Shown: positions 41,754 to 51,509 of the stretch, one piece after another
Numbering within the stretch: position 1 is the first letter of the stretch
Layout: every line of letters begins with the position of its first letter
From: an uncultured Fluviicola sp.
Lineage (GTDB): Bacteria > Bacteroidota > Bacteroidia > Flavobacteriales > Crocinitomicaceae
Length of the DNA stretch: 64,000 bases
Reading direction: 5' to 3'
NCBI RefSeq assembly: GCF_946478805.1
Contig: NZ_CAMLDC010000022.1
Location: 1 to 64,000 of the forward strand
Translations under genes and position numbers: made by a program
Notes under the pieces: model-generated
The model's input: the letters and a program-made list of their open reading frames with translations, nothing else
Told to the model about the DNA's origin: nothing
The model's database searches: none

Positions 41754-44213
41754 TTACAATCCTCCGTTCAGATTCGGTTTCTCCGGTGGTCCTCCGGCAT
41801 CCGACTCCGGCTTTTCATACCGACCGAATGAATATGCAACCTTGAACCAGATAATCCGAGTGTCGTTCTTGGAATAACCATCCATATTCAAATTCTGAAA
41901 TGCTATACGTGTTGTAGATTGATCCGCGTTGAAAATATCCTCAAAGGATAAGGAAGTCTTTAATTTCTTGTCATAAAACTCCCTGCTGAACACCACTTCC
42001 AGAGCTGAACGGTTCTTGATGAATTGGTAAATCTGGTAATTCCCTTTTGCAGATATATAATAATCTACATTCATCCGGATTTTCCAAGGCAGAATAAATT
42101 GAGAGTAAACACCAGCCGTCCAAATTCCTTTATTTCGCTCCAGGTAATTGTACCCCGATATTTGGGTTTTGGTGAATTCGCCATACAGGTACATGAACGA
42201 AATTTTGTCAATTTCAACCGGTTCATCAAAAAACTTAAGCCCTTTCCTGAATATTCCGAATGGAACCGGGAGCGACATGAAGTAAGCCACCGTATTCACA
42301 TTGTTGTAGGTTTTGAACGTTTGAACAGACTGGAGCGAATTCGGTTGAACAACGATTTCAGAAAGATTCAAAGACTGGGAATGCGTGTAATCCACTGATA
42401 ATTGCAAATAGTCAAAAACAGTGAATTTCAGCTCCGCATTGTCATAAAAATTAGGTTTTAACTGTGTATTCCCTGTAGAGGAATTGTAAGTGTCATAATA
42501 ACCGGAATTATTCGGATCAAACTGACTGAAATTCGGAATACCGATTTTACGCGAATACGTTCCAATCAGGTTAATATCGGAACTGATGCGGTAAATGGCA
42601 TTAAACGATGGAAAAAAATTAAAGTAATTATTCTGCGCTGAAGCGGTTACATTCGAACTCCTGGTAAGGCTGAAGTTTTCAGCCCGCACCCCTGCTCCAA
42701 CGGAAACCTTCTTGCCTAATCGCTTTTTCAATTCCACATATGCAGCCAAGTTGTCTTCGCGGTATTTGAAATCGATACTGGAAGTATAGAACGGATTTGC
42801 AAAAATATCATCCGATGCATTTTGAAGGTTGTAGGATCCGACATTATTTGTCCCCAAATTCTGGTATTTGATGCCTGTATTCAGATAAAATTTGATTTTT
42901 TCAAACGGAATTTCAGCATCTGCCCGAAAATAGAACTTCTGAATTTTCAAGCGGTAATTCAGCACACTAAAATCCTCCGAAGCAAATTCTCGTTGTGTAT
43001 TGTTTCTGCGCGAATCGTTCCAATAAGTCGAATAGAATGCTGTGATATTCAAAACACGATGCAGCGTATCGAATTCGTTTCTGTATTTTACAATGAATTC
43101 ATTGTTCTGACCTTTATTCCGTGACCAATACTTGGTTTGCAGATCGACTACCGGGACAATTTCCCGACTGCTTGTCGTCGAATTCCCTTTATAGATATTG
43201 TCGCTATAAGATCCGTTATAATTCAAGATCAGGTTCGACCGTTTGGTCAACCGGACATTCACGGAAGGTTTGAAATAATAATATTGGCTGACAGTTTGCT
43301 CCTTTCGCTCTGAGATCAGGGCTGCAACCGGATTGAAGGAAGTGTATGATTTATTGGCCGTAGTGCGATTGGAACGCTCATTATAGGAATATCCCGCCTG
43401 AAACTGCCAATTCCAACGTGAACGTCTTCCACTCATAACCAAAGAGGGTGAAAGCTTGTTATTCTGATTCAATCCGTAATTCAAGGTAAACGTACCGGAC
43501 AACCATTTGGTGACTTTCCCCAAACTAACAATATTGATGATTGCTCCACTGACATTTGCATCGTATGAAGCACCCGGATTCGAAATGATCTCGATTGTTT
43601 CCACCGAAGTTGCGGGTAAACTCTTCAGCAAATTCACCAGGTCATCCGTCGACAAACTACTCGGAATTCCTTCAAAATAGACACTTGCAATCTGACCACT
43701 GATCGCAAAGCCGCCACCAGGATAAGGAACAACGCCCGGAATTTTTAAAATCGCATCATAAATACTGCTAACTGTCAGAATCGGGTTATCCTTTACGGTA
43801 ATTGTTGTCTTATCCGCATCAACCTGGATAAACCTGCGCTGGATTCCGGTAACAGTTACCTCATCCAATACGGAAACAGTTTCTTTCAAAATCAATTCTC
43901 CCAACTGGATTGTATCCACAGTATTGGCCTTGATTTCGAAACTCAATAAAATGGGATCGTACAGTTGTGTATGAATGGTAAAGGAATAAACCCCGTCCCT
44001 TTTTGGAAGTTCAACGATTTGTTGACAAGCCAGAAACTGTTCCCTTTTCAAAATACTGTCCTTCCCATCAACCTTCATGGAAATACTCAATTGTTTTGGA
44101 ATATCTTCACATGGGATGTCCTTTCCTGTCAATGAAAATCGAATCCATTGGGACTGTCCTAATAAGCTGTAAGAAAGAAACAGTAAACAGATAAGGCAAA
44201 AGTATCGTGTCAT
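41754..44213 (-). CDS. Outer membrane beta-barrel receptor (TonB-dependent-receptor-like)
   Basis: An 819-residue protein with signal peptide (MTRYFCLICLLFLSYSLLGQ), an N-terminal carboxypeptidase-regulatory-like beta domain (to about residue 110), a plug-like region (SIYDAILKIPGVVPYPGGG ... GIPSSLSTDDLVNLLKSLPATSVETIEIISNPGASYDANVSGAIINI) and a long C-terminal barrel. It belongs to the 'outer membrane beta-barrel family' close to TonB-dependent receptors. No clear TonB box is visible. Ligand unknown. A TATTTTTG -7 box lies upstream at 44238-44245 (minus strand). Divergent from the lipoprotein gene. Confidence 0.85.
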   Translation of the reverse strand: MTRYFCLICLLFLSYSLLGQSQWIRFSLTGKDIPCEDIPKQLSISMKVDGKDSILKREQFLACQQIVELPKRDGVYSFTIHTQLYDPILLSFEIKANTVDTIQLGELILKETVSVLDEVTVTGIQRRFIQVDADKTTITVKDNPILTVSSIYDAILKIPGVVPYPGGGFAISGQIASVYFEGIPSSLSTDDLVNLLKSLPATSVETIEIISNPGASYDANVSGAIINIVSLGKVTKWLSGTFTLNYGLNQNNKLSPSLVMSGRRSRWNWQFQAGYSYNERSNRTTANKSYTSFNPVAALISERKEQTVSQYYYFKPSVNVRLTKRSNLILNYNGSYSDNIYKGNSTTSSREIVPVVDLQTKYWSRNKGQNNEFIVKYRNEFDTLHRVLNITAFYSTYWNDSRRNNTQREFASEDFSVLNYRLKIQKFYFRADAEIPFEKIKFYLNTGIKYQNLGTNNVGSYNLQNASDDIFANPFYTSSIDFKYREDNLAAYVELKKRLGKKVSVGAGVRAENFSLTRSSNVTASAQNNYFNFFPSFNAIYRISSDINLIGTYSRKIGIPNFSQFDPNNSGYYDTYNSSTGNTQLKPNFYDNAELKFTVFDYLQLSVDYTHSQSLNLSEIVVQPNSLQSVQTFKTYNNVNTVAYFMSLPVPFGIFRKGLKFFDEPVEIDKISFMYLYGEFTKTQISGYNYLERNKGIWTAGVYSQFILPWKIRMNVDYYISAKGNYQIYQFIKNRSALEVVFSREFYDKKLKTSLSFEDIFNADQSTTRIAFQNLNMDGYSKNDTRIIWFKVAYSFGRYEKPESDAGGPPEKPNLNGGL

Positions 44214-44384
44214 GTGACGGGTTCAGTTTTCAAAATTCAAAAATAGTATTAAAGTCTTTAGGGAAAGTGAGTTTTGGATGGATGGTTACAGATAATTCAA
44301 TCAACCATTTGAAAAAAAGTAATAACTGCCCCCCCTGACACTTTACTACTTCCGTTTCTCTTCAAAATAATTAAATCAAAATAT

Positions 44385-45338
44385 ATGAAACGCCTCAATT
44401 TTTTATCAGTACTTCTGGCAGGAGCCTTACTGATTTTTGCCAGCTCTTGTAAAAAAGACAAAACGCAACCAACGACTCCGGATCCTACGAACCCGGCAAC
44501 GAATTATGCAGCCACATTTTTCACCAATAACCTGAACAACGGGAAACAAACATTCACGATCAATGCAGGACAGGCTCAAACCGTTACCGGTAACAAGGGA
44601 ACTGTCATTCATTTCAACGCGAACTCCTTTGTCACTGCCAATGGCACTCCTGTTACCGGAAGTGTACAAATCGAATTGGTTGAAATTTTCAGCAAATCAG
44701 ATATGATTTTAATGAATAAACAAACCGTTGGTAAAACAGGAAATGGTGGTGTTAGTCAGTTGATTTCAGGTGGACAATTCAGCATCGTAGCGAAACAAAA
44801 CGGGCAAAAATTAAAGTTGGCACCGGGAATGAGCTACCAGATAGAAGCTCCTGCACCGAACGGAACAACTGGTATGATGGGCTTATTTTATGGACAGGAA
44901 GATGGTGAACAGTTGGAATGGACGCAGGCAGATTCGTCATTTGTAAATCCGGGGACCGGCATTTATTCGGCATTCCCTGACTCCACAGGATGGGTAAATT
45001 TGGATTACTTCATGAACAATCCCGGACCTCTATCAAAATTGAGTGTCCAGATTCCTTCCGGATTCACAACTGCAAATACACGTGTATTCGTTTCAATCGA
45101 CGGTTCCAGTGCTATGGCGGGAATTTATCATGTAGATTCAGGAATTTTCAATTCAGGAGATTACTACAAACTACCTGTGGGAATGAGTGTACACTTTGTT
45201 ATAATCAGTTTGGATAACAATGAAATTCATGCGGCTGTAGTACCTGCAACGATAACAGCCAACCATTTGCAGGTAGTCACCTCATTGAGCGCTTATTCTC
45301 TTACTCAATTAGATGCATTACTGGACAACCTTCCTTAA
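44385..45338 (+). CDS. Lipoprotein of unknown function
   Basis: A 317-residue lipoprotein: MKRLNFLSVLLAGALLIFASSC, with the lipid cysteine at residue 22 followed by a KKDKTQPTTPDPTNP linker. The body is beta-rich with small residues (TVTGNKGTVIHFNANSFVT, SVQIELVEIFSKSDMILMNKQT). The 'G-x-I/V-x-F/I-x-x-x-S/A-F' phrase near residue 70 resembles surface-lipoprotein repeats of Bacteroidota, but I do not recognise a named family. A KKDK sequence after Cys may mark it for surface export (inference). It has its own terminator, and the sigma factor gene follows. Confidence 0.7.
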   Translation: MKRLNFLSVLLAGALLIFASSCKKDKTQPTTPDPTNPATNYAATFFTNNLNNGKQTFTINAGQAQTVTGNKGTVIHFNANSFVTANGTPVTGSVQIELVEIFSKSDMILMNKQTVGKTGNGGVSQLISGGQFSIVAKQNGQKLKLAPGMSYQIEAPAPNGTTGMMGLFYGQEDGEQLEWTQADSSFVNPGTGIYSAFPDSTGWVNLDYFMNNPGPLSKLSVQIPSGFTTANTRVFVSIDGSSAMAGIYHVDSGIFNSGDYYKLPVGMSVHFVIISLDNNEIHAAVVPATITANHLQVVTSLSAYSLTQLDALLDNLP

Positions 45339-45353
45339 CTAAATTTCGTTTGT

Positions 45354-45394
45354 AGCAAAGGATGAGTTATGAGTTATCTCAACCATCCTTTGCT
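45354..45394 (+). terminator. Terminator between the lipoprotein and sigma factor genes
   Basis: AGCAAAGGATG (45354-45364) pairs perfectly with CATCCTTTGCT (45384-45394). The loop contains GAGTTAT twice in tandem (45364-45377). A T-rich tail (TTGTATTTTATG) follows. Confidence 0.75.
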
Positions 45395-45432
45395 TTGTAT
45401 TTTATGTTTGACTGAAACAACTCCCTTATCTT

Positions 45433-45990
45433 TTGTTTGAATTAAATCATGATTCCATTAATGCTATAAAAAAAGGTGATCGGAAGATCATACTGGATTT
45501 ATATCGCTACACATTTCAAGTGTTAATGGGAAATGCTGTCCGATATTCAAACGACCAGGAAAAACAAATGGAAATTGTAAACAATGCGTTTATGAAAATT
45601 GTAGCGAACATCGATCAATTCAAACTGGGAACAGCTTATTTTTCATGGGCTAAACAAATCGTTAAACGTGAGATTATTGATGATTTCAGAAAAAACAAAC
45701 GCTACAAAGAACTCTTCTCTTACAATGATGATTACAAAAATGATTCGTTGTTAAGCGAGCCGGAAATTGATGCTACATTTCAGGCAGAAGAACTGCAACT
45801 TTTACTTGACAATTTACCGCCGGCAACAAAACTTGTTTTCAATCTTTATGCCATCGACGGTTACACCTCTAAAGAAATCATGGAAGAACTCCAAATCTCT
45901 TATGAAACAGTAAAATGGCACATTAAAGAAGCACGAAAACGTTTAAGAAATGTACTAAGTATTCATCAAACTCAAGAAATGAAGTCATGA
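45433..45990 (+). CDS. ECF-type RNA polymerase sigma factor
   Basis: A 185-residue sigma-70 family protein with region 2 (VRYSNDQEKQMEIVNNAFMKIVANIDQF ... FSWAKQIVKREIIDDFRKNKR) and region 4 (LQLLLDNLPPATKLVFNLYAIDGYTSKEIMEELQISYETVKWHIKEARKRLR). The frame has no ATG near the front: the start is most likely the TTG at 45433, since the next ATG (MGNAV) would remove part of region 2. Its last four bases overlap the start of the following gene (ATGA), so the two are translationally coupled, as sigma and anti-sigma pairs usually are. Confidence 0.9.
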   Translation: MFELNHDSINAIKKGDRKIILDLYRYTFQVLMGNAVRYSNDQEKQMEIVNNAFMKIVANIDQFKLGTAYFSWAKQIVKREIIDDFRKNKRYKELFSYNDDYKNDSLLSEPEIDATFQAEELQLLLDNLPPATKLVFNLYAIDGYTSKEIMEELQISYETVKWHIKEARKRLRNVLSIHQTQEMKS

Positions 45991-47603
45991 AAGATGATAA
46001 AGAACATATCGACAAATTGTTCGAGTCATTAAATGACCGTCAGTTCGATATCCCGGAAGCTTTCCTGGAGGATTTGAATAAGCGTTTGGACAATAATGAA
46101 CCGAAAAAGAGAAGATTTTCCCTTTTGTGGTTCTTATTACCCGCTGTCTCACTCGGGGCAATCGCTCTGATTTATTTCCAAGGTTTTGATTCATCAGAAG
46201 TAAAGACTACTCTTAATCGGGCAAATAAAACAATTGCAAAAGATGAACGCAAGGAAGATCTGAAAACGGAAGACACGATCCTTTTAAGCGAGCCGGATCA
46301 AAAGAACCAATCCCCGGTTGATTCGGTTTCTACTCCAACGATTGACAACAGTTTACCTTCAGCGAAGCAAGTTCAAGTTGAAAAGAAACAATTTAAAGTA
46401 TCAGAAAAGGGAACGAGCCAAAATAGTTCTTCCAACAAGATTAAATTGAGCCAAAAAACCTTTAAAGCCAAAAAGAACGAAATCAGGAAACTTTCACTTT
46501 CCAAAACACTAAAAACCGAAAACGGAAAATCACATACTGCAATCCATGCGAAAAAGCCCTCAAAACTGGTGAAATCACATGCAAATGGAGCACTTCGGAA
46601 GCCGGTTAACATCAAGACGCCAAGCTCTCAAAAGAAAGAGCAGAATGTATTGAATCCAAGTATTGATGAAAAAAAGACCCAGGATAAGAGTACAACAACT
46701 TTAATTCCTGATCCGTCCGGCAATATTTCATCAACAGCAAAACAGGACGATAAAGAACATACTAAAGAACCTGTCCAGGAAAAAGAAACCGATTCGTCAA
46801 TCACTCAAAACACGGTTGATACGACCAAGCAAATTAGTTCAATTCAACCTGAAAAAGATGCATCCACACCAAAACCTCCAACGAAAAATTGGAAAAAAGA
46901 AATCCAGGTTTTTGCCGGATTGGGAGGAAACAGCATACACGACATTCCGAAAAATTCAGAGTACCTGGCAAAAATCAAGCAAAATCAGCACACGATTCTT
47001 GCTCCGTCTTTCGGTGTAAATGCGAACTTCTCTTATAAAAAATTCACGTTCGGATCGGGAATTCATTACGAACAGACCGGAGAAAAATTCAAAGTAGACA
47101 TTAAAAGTGCCGAATTAAAAGATTCCACCTACTCCGAGTTTATCCAGGATTCGATTTGGGTTCAGGACACTTTAGGAAACTGGATCGAGATTCCTCATGA
47201 CACCACTATTTATTATACGGTTCAATACATAGATTCGGTATCATCTGCCCAATCATTTCAAAATCGCTACTCCTGGATTTCAATCCCGATTCATTTCGGT
47301 TACCGGTTCGAATTGGGAAATTACGAACTGATTCCACGACTGGGAGCTTCTATCAACATGGGAATTAGGCAAGGAATGGGGACTTATCCGAACGCTTCAT
47401 TTAATAATTCAAGTCATTACAAACCGGTCAAATTCAACGTCTCCTATTTCATTGAACTGGAAGCCAGGAGGAATTTTGATAAGTGGTTTGTCTTTGTCAA
47501 TCCTTACTTCCGTTCGATGATTACCCCTGGAGTTTCTGGTGATGTTATACGAAGAAGGTATTCTTCCTGGGGAGTGCAATTCGGGGTCGGCTTTAAGTTT
47601 TAA
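45987..47603 (+). CDS. Predicted dual-membrane anti-sigma factor with C-terminal outer membrane barrel
   Basis: A 538-residue protein. Residues 1-42 are a charged cytoplasmic head (EHIDKLFESLNDRQFDIPE), 44-65 one membrane helix (FSLLWFLLPAVSLGAIALIYFQ), about 66-295 a disordered Lys/Ser/Thr/Gln-rich linker, and 300-538 a beta-barrel-like domain (IQVFAGLGGNSIHDIP ... GVQFGVGFKF, with aromatic strand ends). There is no signal peptide for an ordinary outer membrane protein. This order, directly behind an ECF sigma gene, matches the dual membrane-spanning anti-sigma (Dma) proteins described in Bacteroides. The head would hold the sigma factor and the barrel would sense the outer membrane. Assignment by architecture, not by alignment. 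Confidence 0.72.
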   Translation: MKDDKEHIDKLFESLNDRQFDIPEAFLEDLNKRLDNNEPKKRRFSLLWFLLPAVSLGAIALIYFQGFDSSEVKTTLNRANKTIAKDERKEDLKTEDTILLSEPDQKNQSPVDSVSTPTIDNSLPSAKQVQVEKKQFKVSEKGTSQNSSSNKIKLSQKTFKAKKNEIRKLSLSKTLKTENGKSHTAIHAKKPSKLVKSHANGALRKPVNIKTPSSQKKEQNVLNPSIDEKKTQDKSTTTLIPDPSGNISSTAKQDDKEHTKEPVQEKETDSSITQNTVDTTKQISSIQPEKDASTPKPPTKNWKKEIQVFAGLGGNSIHDIPKNSEYLAKIKQNQHTILAPSFGVNANFSYKKFTFGSGIHYEQTGEKFKVDIKSAELKDSTYSEFIQDSIWVQDTLGNWIEIPHDTTIYYTVQYIDSVSSAQSFQNRYSWISIPIHFGYRFELGNYELIPRLGASINMGIRQGMGTYPNASFNNSSHYKPVKFNVSYFIELEARRNFDKWFVFVNPYFRSMITPGVSGDVIRRRYSSWGVQFGVGFKF

Positions 47604-47699
47604 TTGATTAATTTAAAATCTATAATTGATTATTTTTTAGGCATTTTATTTGTTTCAAGCAAACTTTTTTCATACCTTAAATAAGGAAAACGAGAAAAT

Positions 47700-49235
47700 A
47701 TGCTAGTAAGAACCTTTGGAAGTGCAGTATTCGGGATTGATGCAACGACGATTACTATTGAAGTGAATATTGCAAACGGAGTAAATTTCATGTTGGTCGG
47801 ATTGCCCGATAAGGCCGTTCAGGAAAGTCATCAACGGATCAAGGCAGCTTTAAAGAACAACAACCTGAATTATCCGGGAAAAGAAATTACGGTAAATATG
47901 GCTCCGGCAGATATCCGTAAAGAAGGATCCACCTTTGATTTGGCAATCGGAATTGGGATATTGGCGGCTTCCGAACAAATTTCGTCAAGCAAATTGGAAG
48001 AATATATCCTTCTCGGAGAATTGTCTCTCGACGGGACCCTTCAATTGATCAAAGGTGTTTTGCCTATCGTGATGCAAGCCAAAAAAGATGGTTTTAAAGG
48101 CATTATTCTTCCCAAACAGAATGAATCGGAGGCAGCAATTGTCGAAGGCTTTGAAGTTTACGGAATGGAAAACATGCAGGAAGTCATTGATTTCCTGAAT
48201 GGTTCGAGACCATTTGTTCCTGCAAGTTTCAACATTGAACAGGAATTTCAACGTCAACTGCATGAAAATGAAGTGGATTTCAAAGATGTAAAAGGTCAAA
48301 GTGGAATTAAAAGAGCTTTTGAAATAGCTGCAGCCGGTGGACACAATGTTATTCTGATCGGACCTCCCGGAGCTGGAAAATCCATGCTTGCAAAGAGATT
48401 ACCCACAATTCTTCCTCCTATGAGTATTGATGAATCACTGGAAACGACTAAAATTCATTCCGTTGCCGGAAAAATCGGGAAAAATAATGGTCTGGTGACA
48501 CAAAGACCCTTTCGAAAACCTCATCACACCATTTCAGATGTGGCGCTAGTTGGTGGTGGATCTTATCCGCAGCCAGGAGAAATTTCGCTTGCACACAACG
48601 GAGTCTTGTTCCTGGATGAACTCCCGGAATACAAACGCCAAGTTTTGGAAGTTATGCGACAGCCATTAGAAGATCGGACTGTTACAGTTTCCCGTGCGCG
48701 TTTCTCAGTTGATTATCCGGCCGGATTTATGTTGGTCGCTGCAATGAATCCTTGTCCATGCGGATATTACAACCATCCCGAAAAAGAATGTGTTTGCGCT
48801 CCGGGAACTGTTCAACGCTACTTGAATAAAATTTCCGGGCCGCTTTTGGATCGCATTGACCTGCACGTGGAAGTCACCCCTGTTTCCTTTGACGATCTGG
48901 CATACAATGCCCCGACAGAAACCAGTGCGGAAATTCGGGAACGTGTCATACAAGCCAGGTTGATCCAATTGAAACGTTACCACTATTCCCAAACACACTG
49001 CAATGCACAAATGCAACGCAAGGAATTAACCGAATACTGCGAGATTTCTTCAGAAGGAAAAGAACTACTGAAGCATGCAATGGACAGATTGGGACTTTCC
49101 GCCAGAGCTTATGATCGAATTCTCAAAGTAGCACGAACCATTGCAGATTTAAGTGCAGCTGAGGAAATTGAAACAGTTCATTTATCCGAAGCTATCCAAC
49201 TTCGGAATCTGGACCGGGAAAATTGGGCCGGATAA
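47700..49235 (+). CDS. comM: YifB/ComM family Mg chelatase-like AAA+ ATPase
   Basis: A 511-residue protein with an N-terminal Lon-protease-like domain ([39 protein letters not shown]), an AAA+ core with Walker [16 protein letters not shown] and Walker [10 protein letters not shown], and a C-terminal Mg-chelatase domain with a [15 protein letters not shown] cysteine cluster. ComM helicases drive branch migration when foreign DNA recombines during natural transformation; the family is present also in species not known to be competent. It stands alone. Confidence 0.94.
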   Translation: MLVRTFGSAVFGIDATTITIEVNIANGVNFMLVGLPDKAVQESHQRIKAALKNNNLNYPGKEITVNMAPADIRKEGSTFDLAIGIGILAASEQISSSKLEEYILLGELSLDGTLQLIKGVLPIVMQAKKDGFKGIILPKQNESEAAIVEGFEVYGMENMQEVIDFLNGSRPFVPASFNIEQEFQRQLHENEVDFKDVKGQSGIKRAFEIAAAGGHNVILIGPPGAGKSMLAKRLPTILPPMSIDESLETTKIHSVAGKIGKNNGLVTQRPFRKPHHTISDVALVGGGSYPQPGEISLAHNGVLFLDELPEYKRQVLEVMRQPLEDRTVTVSRARFSVDYPAGFMLVAAMNPCPCGYYNHPEKECVCAPGTVQRYLNKISGPLLDRIDLHVEVTPVSFDDLAYNAPTETSAEIRERVIQARLIQLKRYHYSQTHCNAQMQRKELTEYCEISSEGKELLKHAMDRLGLSARAYDRILKVARTIADLSAAEEIETVHLSEAIQLRNLDRENWAG

Positions 49236-49246
49236 AAAAAGTGGGG

Positions 49247-51424
49247 CTACTCTTTAACGAAACTCAAAGTAACCGTTCCAGTTTCAGTTTGGATTTTAAG
49301 GAAATACATTCCCTTCTTAAGCTCTGAAATATCAATCGTATCTTCATTCAACTGAGGTTCGATGACCTTTCCATCCAATGAGATTATAGACAAAATTGAG
49401 ATCGGCAGATCATCCATGTTCAAAATGTGTAAATCAGTTGAAGTTGGATTTGGATAAAGCACAAAAGGAGTCACCTTAGTGTTTTCGTCTATTGAAAGTG
49501 TATTTAAAGCCAGTTTAACCGCAGCATAAGCATTGATTTTCCCCATTCCCCATTTGGTATCCCCCGGAGCTACAATGTTACCCGTATAATTATCCAATCG
49601 AGCGGTAGTTTTAATGATATCCTTGACCTGCTGACTTGACAAATTCGGGTTTGCATCGAGGATCAGGGAGACAACTCCTACCACGCATGGTGTAGCCATT
49701 GATGTTCCTGAAAGCCTTGCAAAATCGTAATTCTTGTTATTGAAAGTTATTGTAGCAATCGCCGTGTATGCCGCATCTGTATAGGATGAAATGGAAGAAG
49801 CAACATTTACACCCGGTGCAGCAATATCGGGTTTCATGGTTCCGTTGTGCAAAGGCCCGATACTTGTGAATGATGCCGGCGCACCTCCGATTGTATTTCC
49901 CGAAGTTGTTACATAACTGGAAGAATAAGCCGCAACTGTTATCACACTGTTCGTGCAACCCGGTTCACCGATTGCATAAAACGAATCTCCCGTAATTCCA
50001 TTTGCTCCGTAAGTAGTGAAGGTTTGACCGAAATTACCTGCACCATTTGTCAGTTCAGGAAGGTTCCAATAGTGAACGGTTCCATCAACTGCCGAACCGT
50101 TAAGAATAATCCGATTGTTGGCATTTAAGGAACGGATGCGAATCTGCATTCCGGGTTTCCCATTTAATGGATTCGCGGTTTCTGATGAAATATTGAAAAC
50201 AATCGTGTCATTTCCAGCAACAAGAATGGAATCCAGGTATCCGGTAGTAGATGTCGAGTAATAGGGACTCGTAACCAATAATGTCCCAACATTATTATAA
50301 ACCGAAATTTTGTTGGAAAAGTTGTGCCCCTGTTCTCCCCACGCCGTAATACATTCACCCCACATGGCGGGATTGGCAGCATACGAATAAAAACCAACCC
50401 ATGAATTAAAGAAGTTATTGTTGAACGTCTTCTTGATATGGAAATTCGTTCCATTATTATTTCCCGCAGCACCAACAAAAACAACCTGATTTGTCCCGCT
50501 CAATTCATCAATCGCCTCGGAAAGCAATGAGAAACCATCCAAACTTCCCATTTGATTGTAATAAACTCCCCAACTCATATTTACAACCAATCGTTTTCCG
50601 GCAGCTTCAGCTTTGTCTTTCATCCAGACAAAAGCATCAATTGCCGAGGCCTGATCAATGTAAAATGTCGCAAACAAATATTGGGATTCAAAACCAAATC
50701 CGCGGAAAACAGATCCTGCACCACTTCCTCCTGCAATGCCTGCAACATGAGATCCGTGGGTATGATGACTGTAAATGTTTGATGTATCTGTTTCTGCAGT
50801 TGCCAATTCCAACGGAGTATCGTATTCAACTCCGTACGTTTGACCCACCGGAAGATTTCCAACCTGTTTGTATTGATCCCAGGCAGCATAAACTCGCGAC
50901 TGTGTCAGCAAAGTATCGTAAAACATCGGATGACCATAGTCAAATCCCCAATCCGTCACACCAATCAAAATGTCTTTCCCTGTAAAAGCACTAGGTAAAT
51001 TGATTCCATGCTGAACACTGTCCGCTCGGGTATCTTTTACTGCCTTATCAAGCTGAGGGACTATTTTCCCGGGAATTTCCAGGTAGGAATAGAAATCCGA
51101 GAAATTGACATCATTCAATCTCTCCAAAGGAACCTTCATCGTAGTAATTTTCCCAATGGAACTCCCCAAAAGGATGTTGTTTTCAGGAATAATATTCCAA
51201 TTGCAATTTGGAAGTCTTTTTCCGTAAAGCGAAACATACCAGGTTCCTGAAATTTGGTAAACAGGAAATGCGTCTACCACCTCCTTACTCGCGCCAACCT
51301 CATTCTTGAATGTCTTCGAATAGTGGGTCAATTTGTCCCAACGCATTTTATTTCCGACACTTTGAGTTTGCGCAAATAAGAAACCGGTTGTAAAAACGAG
51401 TGTAAGTAGTAAGATGTGCTTCAT
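49247..51424 (-). CDS. Secreted subtilisin-like (S8) protease with type IX sorting domain
   Basis: About 725 residues from the ATG at 51424 (MKHILLLTLVFTTGFLFAQ, signal peptide). The catalytic triad is visible: Asp in GVTDWGFDYGHP (about Asp158), His in HTHGSHVAGIAGG (about His223) and Ser in RLSGTSMATPCVVG. A beta-rich domain lies inserted between the His and Ser regions. The end VTPFVLYPNPTSTDLHI ... GKVIEPQLNE ... LKKGMYFLKIQT is a type A C-terminal sorting domain. It should cross the outer membrane through the PorU/PorV system encoded at 15-23 kb and be cut and anchored or released. Confidence 0.93.
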   Translation of the reverse strand: MKHILLLTLVFTTGFLFAQTQSVGNKMRWDKLTHYSKTFKNEVGASKEVVDAFPVYQISGTWYVSLYGKRLPNCNWNIIPENNILLGSSIGKITTMKVPLERLNDVNFSDFYSYLEIPGKIVPQLDKAVKDTRADSVQHGINLPSAFTGKDILIGVTDWGFDYGHPMFYDTLLTQSRVYAAWDQYKQVGNLPVGQTYGVEYDTPLELATAETDTSNIYSHHTHGSHVAGIAGGSGAGSVFRGFGFESQYLFATFYIDQASAIDAFVWMKDKAEAAGKRLVVNMSWGVYYNQMGSLDGFSLLSEAIDELSGTNQVVFVGAAGNNNGTNFHIKKTFNNNFFNSWVGFYSYAANPAMWGECITAWGEQGHNFSNKISVYNNVGTLLVTSPYYSTSTTGYLDSILVAGNDTIVFNISSETANPLNGKPGMQIRIRSLNANNRIILNGSAVDGTVHYWNLPELTNGAGNFGQTFTTYGANGITGDSFYAIGEPGCTNSVITVAAYSSSYVTTSGNTIGGAPASFTSIGPLHNGTMKPDIAAPGVNVASSISSYTDAAYTAIATITFNNKNYDFARLSGTSMATPCVVGVVSLILDANPNLSSQQVKDIIKTTARLDNYTGNIVAPGDTKWGMGKINAYAAVKLALNTLSIDENTKVTPFVLYPNPTSTDLHILNMDDLPISILSIISLDGKVIEPQLNEDTIDISELKKGMYFLKIQTETGTVTLSFVKE

Positions 51425-51509
51425 AGTTATTTGTTTAAATCCGATATTCGGCAATGGGACAAAGATAGAATTTTTAGACGAGAGGCCGGTTAATTACAAG
51501 TTCGTTCCA

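Noticed and set aside
41754..45338. SusC/SusD-type nutrient locus (barrel plus lipoprotein)
   Set aside because: The barrel is of the smaller receptor-like family, the lipoprotein is divergent and lacks SusD features, so the pair does not form a Sus-type operon.
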